A DNA stretch of 34,881 nt from Pseudomonadota bacterium. Its GTDB lineage: Bacteria; Pseudomonadota; Gammaproteobacteria; Burkholderiales; Rhodocyclaceae. Shown here piece by piece: positions 14,933-22,650 of this stretch (the first letter of the stretch is position 1; every line of letters starts with the position of its first letter). The notes beneath the pieces are model-generated. The model was not told the origin of the DNA and did no database searches. It saw only the letters and a program-made list of their open reading frames with translations. The stretch covers positions 1 through 34,881 of the forward strand of contig JAGTRX010000046.1 in NCBI GenBank assembly GCA_018262285.1, read 5' to 3'. The position numbers and the translations under genes were made by a program.

Positions 14933-16654
14933 ATGAATCTCGGCTCCGCACCTGTCTTTACCATGCGACACTTCAAAATCCTTATCGCTGTAATACTTGC
15001 CTGCATTTCTTCGCTGGCCAACGCCTGCTCATGCTGGCATCCGGAACCGAAAGAATACATATCGGCCGCAAGCCTGATATTCCGTGGCAAGGTGATGTCG
15101 GTTGAGGCCGACAAAACTGGAAGGCGAGCACATTTTGCCGTTCAGGCCATGTACAAAGGCAAGGATATCCAGCAGGTTGAAATCATTACCAGCAACAATA
15201 CCTGTAGTTCTGAATTCAAGCCAGGCGAGGAAGTCCTGGTCTTTGCCAGCAGAATTCGAAATCATATTTATTTCACGAATATGTGCATGATGATTCCGTA
15301 TCATGCTTACACCAATCGTGGCGATTTGAAATACCAGAAGGCACTCGAAGCTTATTGTCAAAAGAAAACCATGCTCACTGAAGCAGCAGTGAAGAACCCT
15401 GAAAATATTTCGGGTTGGCGGGAATTGGCCGCATTTTTCGTAGACTATGCCGATTACCCTGAAGCCAGCGACGCCTATTCAAAGGCGATTGCGCTGGCGT
15501 CAGGCGATATCGCCAACATCATGGGGCGCGCCGAAACCTATTTCAAGCAAGAGTTGTACGAAGAAGCCCTGGCCGACTATCGTCTCGCTCTGCGCCTGAA
15601 CCCCGCTCTGGCAGAGGCCAAACGGGGCAAAACGCTCTCCTTGCTCTCTCTCGGCCGTCAGCGTGAACTTGAACCGGATGACCGCGATTTTTCTGGGTAT
15701 CAGAACAGCAGCTATAGGCATCACTCATTCAGCAGCGCCGATCTGCGAGGCGCCTCGTTTCGTAACGTTAGGCTGAGCGAAATTGATTTCTCGAAAGCTC
15801 GCCTGGACGGAGCTGATTTCTCAGGCGCATACCTGTATAAATGCAATTTCTCCGGCGCCATGCTGGCGCACACCAAATTTCGCCAGATCAAAAATGGATA
15901 TGAGAACAATTTCACCGGAGCCGACCTCGCGCATGCCGACCTCTCCAAAGCATACTTGCGAAGAAGCAACTTTACGAAAGCAAACCTCGACAACGCCGAC
16001 CTGACGGACAGCAATCTTGAAGAAGCGACTCTCGACGAGGCATCGCTAAAAAACACAAAACTCAAAGGGAGCAGCTTGTTAGGCATTGACCTGCGCGGCC
16101 GCCAGTTCGTTTCCCAAGACCTGACTGGTGTCGATTTGCGAAATGCCGATCTGCGCAAAGCGACTTTCCGCAACACAGTCATCCATCTCACTACCTTGCC
16201 TGCATTTTTACTTTGGGCGGATTGCAAGGGCACCGCGCCAAATACCGCATTGAAAGATGAGTTTAGATCCAAAGACAGGCTCAGCATAGGCGAAACAGAG
16301 GCGAAAAACAGCCCATTGCAGAACCGAGACCTTTCAGGCTTTAGCATCTGGAACGTGAACTTTGATGGCAGCAATTTCTCCCGGGCGAATTTACGGAAAG
16401 TCAATATCCATGGTGGCAGCTACAACAACGTGAGTTTCAACGCCGCCACGATGGTCGAGGCATTTTTCAATCATGTCAGCTTTAGCAATGCCTCATTCCA
16501 AAATACCGATCTCTCGAAAGCGGTGTTACACGCAGTAGACCTGTCTGGCGCCAATCTCGAAGGCGCCAAACTAACCGGACTCTGCTTCGACCTCCGAACA
16601 AAATGGCCGGAGGGCTTTGACCCCATATCGCAAGGAGCCAAACCATGCCCTTAA
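14933..16654 (+). CDS. Secreted protein with TIMP/NTR-like, TPR and pentapeptide-repeat domains
   Basis: A 573-residue exported protein of unknown role with an unusual domain order. A signal peptide ends at LANA (28-31), which would leave Cys-Ser-Cys at the mature N-terminus. The next 100 residues (FRGKVMSVE, NNTCSSEFKPGEEVLVF, FTNMCMM) fit the TIMP/netrin-like NTR fold, in which the free N-terminal cysteine is functional. TPR-like repeats follow (about 165-235), including EEALADYRLALRLNPALAEA. Then come two blocks of pentapeptide repeats (about 265-405 and 445-550) of the A(D/N)L-x-x type, which fold as a right-handed four-sided helix. The start is set by AGGA (14922-14925) before ATG 14933; a TTG at 14903 and an ATG at 14963 are alternatives. 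It ends 6 bp from the convergent recD stop. Confidence 0.8.
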   Translation: MNLGSAPVFTMRHFKILIAVILACISSLANACSCWHPEPKEYISAASLIFRGKVMSVEADKTGRRAHFAVQAMYKGKDIQQVEIITSNNTCSSEFKPGEEVLVFASRIRNHIYFTNMCMMIPYHAYTNRGDLKYQKALEAYCQKKTMLTEAAVKNPENISGWRELAAFFVDYADYPEASDAYSKAIALASGDIANIMGRAETYFKQELYEEALADYRLALRLNPALAEAKRGKTLSLLSLGRQRELEPDDRDFSGYQNSSYRHHSFSSADLRGASFRNVRLSEIDFSKARLDGADFSGAYLYKCNFSGAMLAHTKFRQIKNGYENNFTGADLAHADLSKAYLRRSNFTKANLDNADLTDSNLEEATLDEASLKNTKLKGSSLLGIDLRGRQFVSQDLTGVDLRNADLRKATFRNTVIHLTTLPAFLLWADCKGTAPNTALKDEFRSKDRLSIGETEAKNSPLQNRDLSGFSIWNVNFDGSNFSRANLRKVNIHGGSYNNVSFNAATMVEAFFNHVSFSNASFQNTDLSKAVLHAVDLSGANLEGAKLTGLCFDLRTKWPEGFDPISQGAKPCP

Positions 16655-16660
16655 GTTTGC

Positions 16661-18595
16661 TCAAGCCCCCCGCATCCGGTCAATCAAGCCCGAATGCCGC
16701 CGGGTCGGATTCGCGCAGGCCGACAGCAAGACCTGCTGGCTACCTACCAACGTGACCTGTTTAGCGGCGCGAGTGATGCCGGTGTAGAGCAATTCCCGCG
16801 TGACTACCCGGTTGGGTTCGGCCGGCAGCAGCAGGAAGACTTCGTTGAATTCCGAGCCCTGCGCCTTGTGCACCGTCATGGCAAAGGCGCTTTCGTGTTC
16901 CGGCAGGCGCACCGGCAGAATGGCGCGAAAACCGCCTGCTGACGCCGGGAAATAGACCATGGTCACACCACGTTCGTCGGGCAGGCAAATGCCGATATCG
17001 CCGTTATAGAGCTTTTGCGCATGATCATTGCAAGTCACCATCACCGGCCGGCCGGCGTACCAGGCGCCGCCCATTTCCGGCAGGCCTATCGCCATCCTCT
17101 GGCGCACCTGCTTTTCGACCAGCGCATTGATGGCGCGCACGCCACGCGGCGTTTCGCGCAGGGCGCAGAGGACGCGGAACTGATCGAAGGTGGCAAAAAT
17201 TTCGGGCAGGAATTCGACTGAAGCAGCCTCCAACCCCGGTTTGATGCCTTCCAGCGCCCGCAAATAGGGCGCGAATCCAGCCAGGATGGCTTGCCGGGTC
17301 TCTGGCGCCAGTTGCGCCTCGCCATCCTGCAACCAACCCACGGTTTCGTCGCCCTGCTGCGCCAGCCAGCCGCAGGCTTCCGTCCCCTGCCCGGCCCGAA
17401 TTTGCGCCGCCAAGCGGCCAATGCCGGAAGTGTCGGCAAAGCGGTGGCTTTCGGAAAACCAGACGACCGAATCGCGCAGGCCGGTAGCCATGCCAGTCGT
17501 GGTCGGCAAAGCCGCCTGCAAGCGTTCCACTGGCGTCGAAATCCAGCCGGACAAGGCTTGCAGGCATTCGGCACTTTTTCCCGCATCGGCCGAAATTTCG
17601 GCAAAGATGGCGCCCGCTTCCACTGCCGCCAGTTGATCCTTGTCGCCCAGCAAAATCAGGCGGGCCTGCGGCGGCAAAGCTTCCAGCAAGTGCACGGCCA
17701 GCGACAGATCGAGCATTGAGGCTTCATCGACCACCAGCGCATCGAGTGGCAACGGGTTGCTCCGATGATGGCGGAAGCGCCCAGCCTCGCCGGTAGCGCC
17801 AAGCAGACGGTGCAAGGTGGAGGATTCGCTCGGCAGTCGCTCACGCAACTCCGGCGGCAGGCTAGCGGCATTCTGACGCACCGCCTCCAGCATCCGTGCC
17901 GCCGCTTTGCCGGTAGGTGCTGCCAGTTTTACCCGCAGTTCCGGGTTTTCTTGCAGCAGACAGGCGAGCAGCGCCACTACCGTCGTCGTCTTGCCCGTTC
18001 CCGGCCCGCCGCTGATGATGGTGAGCCGCGATTGCAGGGCCAGCGCCACCGCCAGCCGCTGCCAGTCCGGTGCATCGCCCAGTCGTTGGGCGTTGCGGGC
18101 AAAGAGGTCATCCAGCAATCGTAACGAACCCTCATTTGGAGGCAAGTAAAAACCCTGCGCCTCAAATTCGTCATTCCGGCGGAAGCCGGAATCCAGAAGA
18201 ACCGACGAACTGGACCCCGGCTTTCGCCGGGGTGACGACTGAATTGACGTTTCGGCGCTGGAACATCGTGCCAGTAAACTGGCCGCCAGCCGCTGTTCGT
18301 AATCAAAATAGCGATGCAGATAGAGCCGCCCGGCGGCATCGAGCACCAGCGGCAGAACTTTTTCCGAACCGGCCTCGGCCACCATGCCGCTAGCCAGCAA
18401 TTTGGCGCGCAATTCGGCCTGACTGGGGAAACGCTCGGCCATTTCGTCCAGATGGGCACACACCTGACCCGATTCAATGGCCGCACAGACCAGTTTGGCG
18501 GCTTCGGCCAGCGGCGACAGGCTTTCTGCCGGCGCACCGGCCGCTTGCGCCCAGCGGCGAATGTGGCTTGCCAACCCTTCGGCCAGATCGCTCAT
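16661..18595 (-). CDS. recD: RecBCD subunit RecD (5'-3' helicase), carrying an in-frame repeat insertion
   Basis: The fast 5'-3' SF1B helicase motor of the RecBCD double-strand-break repair enzyme. Key motifs are Walker A SGGPGTGKTTT (about 195-205), Walker B VVDEASMLDL near 285, motif V TVHKAQGSEFNEVFLLLP near 570 and motif VI LLYTGITRA. The 644-residue chain is longer than E. coli RecD (608). Part of the excess is the translated 69-bp palindromic repeat at 18169-18237 (about residues 120-142, including PRRKPG and DSGFRRND), between the N-terminal domain and helicase domain 1A. The insertion is a multiple of three and leaves the frame open. The ATG overlaps the recB stop (4 bp), so translation is coupled. 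Effect on activity is unknown. Confidence 0.96.
   Translation of the reverse strand: MSDLAEGLASHIRRWAQAAGAPAESLSPLAEAAKLVCAAIESGQVCAHLDEMAERFPSQAELRAKLLASGMVAEAGSEKVLPLVLDAAGRLYLHRYFDYEQRLAASLLARCSSAETSIQSSPRRKPGSSSSVLLDSGFRRNDEFEAQGFYLPPNEGSLRLLDDLFARNAQRLGDAPDWQRLAVALALQSRLTIISGGPGTGKTTTVVALLACLLQENPELRVKLAAPTGKAAARMLEAVRQNAASLPPELRERLPSESSTLHRLLGATGEAGRFRHHRSNPLPLDALVVDEASMLDLSLAVHLLEALPPQARLILLGDKDQLAAVEAGAIFAEISADAGKSAECLQALSGWISTPVERLQAALPTTTGMATGLRDSVVWFSESHRFADTSGIGRLAAQIRAGQGTEACGWLAQQGDETVGWLQDGEAQLAPETRQAILAGFAPYLRALEGIKPGLEAASVEFLPEIFATFDQFRVLCALRETPRGVRAINALVEKQVRQRMAIGLPEMGGAWYAGRPVMVTCNDHAQKLYNGDIGICLPDERGVTMVYFPASAGGFRAILPVRLPEHESAFAMTVHKAQGSEFNEVFLLLPAEPNRVVTRELLYTGITRAAKQVTLVGSQQVLLSACANPTRRHSGLIDRMRGA
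18169..18237. repeat. 69-bp dispersed palindromic repeat, copy 1, inside recD
   Basis: The element is bounded by CGTCA and TGACG. It contains two inverted half-elements, each a small hairpin (CCGGCGGAAGCCGG and CCGGCTTTCGCCGG), joined by about 27 bp that include ATCCAG and CTGGAC. Copy 2 at 25549-25617 has the same length and orientation and differs at 6 of 69 positions. It is 23 codons long and is read through on the minus strand as part of RecD. No clear target-site duplication flanks it. Confidence 0.85.
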
Positions 18596-21500
18596 CGTTT
18601 TTTCCTTTTCCCGGCAATCAGCGCTTCAAGCGAATCCATCGCCGCTTCCGGTGGCCGATGGAAATAAACGCCGGTCGGCTGACCTTCCGGCGTTTTCCAG
18701 CCGGGACGGACGCCACGCACGAACAGGTAAAACACCCCGCCAAAGTCGCGCTCGTAATCGAAATCGGGCAATCGCAATGCCAGATAGCGCCGCAACGCCA
18801 GCGTGTAGAGCAGGTATTGCAGATGGTAGCCATGGCCGGCCATTTCCTCCGCCAGCCGCTGCGAGGAATAGGCCTCGGGCGTGTTGCCGAGATGGTTCGA
18901 TTTCCAATCCAGCAGGTAATAGCGGCCATCATGGCGGAATACGAGGTCGATATAGCCTTGCAGATAACCGTCCAGATCGCGGAAAGTCAGGCGTGGCATG
19001 TCGTAGTGATGTTTTTTGAGCCAGTCATTGAGCGCCTGCGGCGTCAAACCCAGCGCAGGCAGACGAAAGGCCATTTCAGTCAGGCGCTGCGGGTACGCTA
19101 TCCGGTTGAGAACCATCTCACCGGCCAAGGGTGTTGCCAACACATCGTCAAGCAGGCGGCGCAGCATTCTGCTCAGGTGCGGCGTCGATTCGGCGGCAGT
19201 CAATCCGGGCAGATGCTGCGGATGCTGGGTCAGCGCTGCGGCGATGGCGTTATTCCAGCTTTGCGGATCGGTAAAGTCGATGTGCTCGAAGGCGCAGTGC
19301 ACGCATTCGCCGGCCGAAGCACCGCGCGGGAAGGCGCAGAAATCATCGGGATCGGCGGGCGGGCCGTCGTTGGCACGACCGGCCAAGACCACGCTGCGGC
19401 CATCGTGATCAACGGCGGCGGACTCCTGCTCGGCACCGTGGCCCAGACTGCTGAAACTGCCGCTGCGCCAGCCCGGCGGAATATGACGTGGTGGCGGCCG
19501 GGCCGAAAAATCTTCCGGCGACGATGCCGACACTGTCAGCGCAATGCCGGCCGCCCGCGGCAAATCGGTCAGTGCCAGATGCGGCGCGGCGGTGCGCGCC
19601 AATTCTTCCCACTCTGCCAGAATTTCTGCGGCCGGGCGTTTGTGTTCGAGCCATTCTCCATAAGAACCTCCGCCACCCGCCACCAGAAAATTGAGCAGAC
19701 TGCGCTTGCCCTGATTTTCCGTTTTCTTAAACAGGTAGCAACCGGCAATAAGAGTGCAGCGTTGCACCGCCCGCGTCACCGCCACATAGACCAGACGCAT
19801 CAGCTCGGCATCGCGCTCGCGGCGCAGGCGGCGGCTGATCTCTTCTTTCTCGGCTTTCTCCAGCGTGCGGAAGTCGATCACCGGTTGCTCGGCATCGTCG
19901 TGGTATTCCGCCCCTTCCAGCCCGCCGCTCTTGCCAGGGTGGCCATCCCACAGGAAGGGACAAAAGACGAATTCGTATTCCAACCCCTTCGACTTGTGAA
20001 TGGTGACGATATGCACCAGATTGCGATCCGATTCCAGCCGCAACTGGGCCACTTCACCGACATCGCTGCCGTTGCGCTGCGCCGCCAGCCAGCGTACTAG
20101 CGCATCGGGCGACGGATTGAGGGCGGCCTCCTGCTGCAGCAATTCGGCCAGATGCAGGAAATTGGTCAGGCGACGCTCGCCATCCGGCCGCGCCAGCAGC
20201 CGCGCAATCGCTTCCTCGCCAAACAACCACTGGCGGAACATGAAAGCAATGCCGCGCTGACGCCATTGTTCGCGATAGCGGAAAAAGCGGGCGGCAATAT
20301 CCAGCAAAGTTGGCTCGTCGCGGTTCAAGGCTTCCAGCCGGCCGGCATCGTAGCCCATCGCCTCTGTTGCCAAGGCGGCAAACAGCAAATTCGTCCGCGC
20401 CGGTTCCAGAATGGCCAGCAGCACACGCTCCAGTTCCTCGGCATCAATACTGGCAAAAATGCTCTGCGGCGAAAGCTCGACACTGCCGACGCCCAGCGCC
20501 GCCAAGGCCACCCGGATGCGTCGGCCCTGACTGTGGCTGCGCACCAGAATGGCAATATCGCCCGGTTGCAGATTCTCGCCATCGAGCGTGATTTGTCCGG
20601 CCTGCCCGGCCGAGAGCAGCCGCGCCACTTCGGTAGACGTTGCATTCGCCGCCATGCGCAGAGCGGTATTGCGATCCGGCGAAAGGCCCTCGCCCCACGG
20701 CAGGCGCCACACCCGCAACGCCACCGTATCAGTCGGCTCGGTCTGGTCAATCAGTTCTCGGGGTTGCCGTTCGCCGCGCAGCACCGGCTCATAGGCCAGC
20801 CCCGGCAGGATGAAGGCGCCGGCATTGCGGCCAAACAGCGCGTTGCAACCTTCAATCAACCCGGCCACCGAGCGCTGGTTATGGCGCAGGGTATGGCGCT
20901 CGGTTACCTGCTCGCGCACCTTGAGGTAGGTGTGCAGATCGGCATTGCGGAAGCTGTAAATGGCCTGCTTGGGGTCGCCGACGAGGAAGAGCGTCGCCCC
21001 CTCCCTTTCAAGGGGAGGGCTGGGGTGGGGATGGGGTGACGTTGGCCTGCAATCAGCCCCATCCCCCTCCTGACCTCCCCCTTGAAGGGGGAGAAACGCA
21101 TTTGATGCACCAAAAATGCGGTTGAAAATGGCGAACTGCAGCGGATCGGTATCCTGAAACTCGTCGATCAGCGCCGCTGGGTAGCGGGTACGCAGATAAG
21201 CAGCTAACCGGTCGCCATCGCTGCCGCACAACGCAGCATGGACGTTGTGCAGAATATCGTCGAAGGAGATCAGGCGCTGTCGGCGCTTTTTCTCGCGCAA
21301 GGCGCTACCGGCTTCGACAAAGAGCTCTCCGAGCAGGCCAAGGCGCGCCTGCTCCAGTTGCGCCATCGCCTCGTCAATCAGTGCCAGCAAGGTTTCTGCT
21401 GCCGCGAATAAGGGATGGACCGGCGTCGTACATTTAACCCTGGTGCGGTTTTCCAGCACCGAAACACGAAAGAGATACAGGTTCTGAAATTTTGCGGTCG

Positions 21501-22329
21501 CCAAGGCATCGCCATCAGCGAGATAACGTTCCCAGTCCTGCCTCGCCTTCTCGACTGTTTCGGGCTTGTAGTATTTGAGGTTAGGCAGTGCATCAAGAAT
21601 GACCTGCGCCGCGCCCTCCCAACAAGCCGCCGCATCGGCAAAGGCCGCATCGATAGGCGCACGGACGATGGAGCCCGACACCTTGCCTACCCCCGGCAAG
21701 CCAACCGGACGCGACATGGGCTTGGCAAGATGGCGTTTCAGCAGTTTGGCCCAGGATTCCGGGCTATCCTTGCAGGCCAGCAGATAATCCGCCAACTCCG
21801 GCGAAATAACGCCGCCGGCCACATGCCGCCGCCAGAAATCCTGCACCGCCTGCAGCAAAATTTCCTGATCGTTTTCCACCAATTTCAAGGCAAACGGCAA
21901 GCCGGCGGCAAAGGGCGTGTCGGACAGCGCCCGCTGGCAAAAGCCGTGAATGGTGAAAATCGCCGCCTCGTCAAAGGCATGCAGCGCCGCTTGCAGCCGC
22001 GTGGCCAACAAAGACCGCTCGAAGCGCTGTTCCAGCGAGGTCATCAACGCCGGCACAAAGGGATCGCCGCCCTGACTGCCATGTTTGAGCCAGGCCAGCG
22101 TCTCGACAATGCGGCTGCGAATGCGCTCGCGCAACTCGGCCGTGGCAGCATTGGTAAAGGTGACCACCAGAATCTGATCGACCGGCAAACCCTTTTCCAG
22201 CAACAGGCGCAGATAAAGCCCGCAGATGTTCCAGGTCTTGCCCGTACCGGCAGAAGCTTCAATCAACTGCCTGCCCTGCAATGGACAGGCGAAGACGTCA
22301 AAATCAACGGCAGCTGCGGTTGTGCTCAT
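18592..22329 (-). CDS. recB: RecBCD subunit RecB (3'-5' helicase and nuclease), carrying an in-frame repeat insertion
   Basis: The catalytic subunit of RecBCD: a 3'-5' UvrD-like helicase joined to the single nuclease domain, with RecA-loading activity in known members. The 1245 residues (E. coli 1180) show Walker [10 protein letters not shown] (24-32), Walker [12 protein letters not shown], motif [18 protein letters not shown], and motifs [17 protein letters not shown] and [10 protein letters not shown]. The C-terminal nuclease signature is [19 protein letters not shown] (near 1140), with the catalytic Asp and Lys present. Between motif II and motif III, where E. coli has a short loop, about 33 extra residues rich in Pro, Gly and His are encoded by a GC-rich palindrome (20999-21093). 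The start ATG has no clear ribosome site. The gene is separated from recC by two unrelated genes. Confidence 0.96.
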   Translation of the reverse strand: MSTTAAAVDFDVFACPLQGRQLIEASAGTGKTWNICGLYLRLLLEKGLPVDQILVVTFTNAATAELRERIRSRIVETLAWLKHGSQGGDPFVPALMTSLEQRFERSLLATRLQAALHAFDEAAIFTIHGFCQRALSDTPFAAGLPFALKLVENDQEILLQAVQDFWRRHVAGGVISPELADYLLACKDSPESWAKLLKRHLAKPMSRPVGLPGVGKVSGSIVRAPIDAAFADAAACWEGAAQVILDALPNLKYYKPETVEKARQDWERYLADGDALATAKFQNLYLFRVSVLENRTRVKCTTPVHPLFAAAETLLALIDEAMAQLEQARLGLLGELFVEAGSALREKKRRQRLISFDDILHNVHAALCGSDGDRLAAYLRTRYPAALIDEFQDTDPLQFAIFNRIFGASNAFLPLQGGGQEGDGADCRPTSPHPHPSPPLEREGATLFLVGDPKQAIYSFRNADLHTYLKVREQVTERHTLRHNQRSVAGLIEGCNALFGRNAGAFILPGLAYEPVLRGERQPRELIDQTEPTDTVALRVWRLPWGEGLSPDRNTALRMAANATSTEVARLLSAGQAGQITLDGENLQPGDIAILVRSHSQGRRIRVALAALGVGSVELSPQSIFASIDAEELERVLLAILEPARTNLLFAALATEAMGYDAGRLEALNRDEPTLLDIAARFFRYREQWRQRGIAFMFRQWLFGEEAIARLLARPDGERRLTNFLHLAELLQQEAALNPSPDALVRWLAAQRNGSDVGEVAQLRLESDRNLVHIVTIHKSKGLEYEFVFCPFLWDGHPGKSGGLEGAEYHDDAEQPVIDFRTLEKAEKEEISRRLRRERDAELMRLVYVAVTRAVQRCTLIAGCYLFKKTENQGKRSLLNFLVAGGGGSYGEWLEHKRPAAEILAEWEELARTAAPHLALTDLPRAAGIALTVSASSPEDFSARPPPRHIPPGWRSGSFSSLGHGAEQESAAVDHDGRSVVLAGRANDGPPADPDDFCAFPRGASAGECVHCAFEHIDFTDPQSWNNAIAAALTQHPQHLPGLTAAESTPHLSRMLRRLLDDVLATPLAGEMVLNRIAYPQRLTEMAFRLPALGLTPQALNDWLKKHHYDMPRLTFRDLDGYLQGYIDLVFRHDGRYYLLDWKSNHLGNTPEAYSSQRLAEEMAGHGYHLQYLLYTLALRRYLALRLPDFDYERDFGGVFYLFVRGVRPGWKTPEGQPTGVYFHRPPEAAMDSLEALIAGKRKKR
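20999..21093. repeat. GC-rich imperfect palindromic repeat inside recB
   Basis: Two arms of about 37 bp are imperfect inverted copies: the left contains TTTCAAGGGGAGGG and GGGGATGGGG, the right CCCCATCCCC and CCCCCTTGAAGGGGGAG. They enclose about 20 bp. The resulting peptide includes [11 protein letters not shown] and [14 protein letters not shown], a kind of composition typical of translated intergenic palindromes. It interrupts RecB in frame between helicase motifs II and III. The exact borders are uncertain by a few bases. Only one copy is in the window. Confidence 0.75.
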
Positions 22330-22650
22330 TCAGAAAATCTATTTTTCGCCACGAAGCGCGGCACTTGATCAGTCAGGAGCAAATATTTTTGCATGGAGCA
22401 ATTCTGGCAATAAACGGCAGAGACTTTACTTCAAATGCCCAGACTGGTCACTGAAAGCAACGCAACTTCAGATAAAAACGATCATTGAATAGAGCGTCAC
22501 CATCCCATTTCCATTAAGAACCAACGTTGCAGCACTTCGCTCGCCCAAGGTGTAAGCTTATAAGTTTTGGTTGTAGTCCATCTGGATTTTTGTCCTATCC
22601 GGGTCATCACGTTGATCAGAAATCACTTTCACGCCTAGTTTGGGAATGAC
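22330..22650. promoter_or_regulatory. Divergent intergenic region between recB and the WD40 gene
   Basis: These 321 bp contain no convincing gene. For the WD40 gene, TTGCAG (22527-22532) and TGTAAG (22551-22556) are 18 bp apart, next to the perfect palindrome CTTATAAG (22557-22564). For recB, a minus-strand TTGCCA and an AT-rich AAATATTT stretch near 22385-22412 are weak candidates. Because recC no longer lies directly upstream, recB and recD must be transcribed from this region. Confidence 0.35.

Noticed and set aside
18568-20100. Plus-strand open frame (510 codons) opposite recB
   Set aside because: This is a shadow caused by GC-rich codon use in recB; the recB nuclease motif lies exactly opposite.
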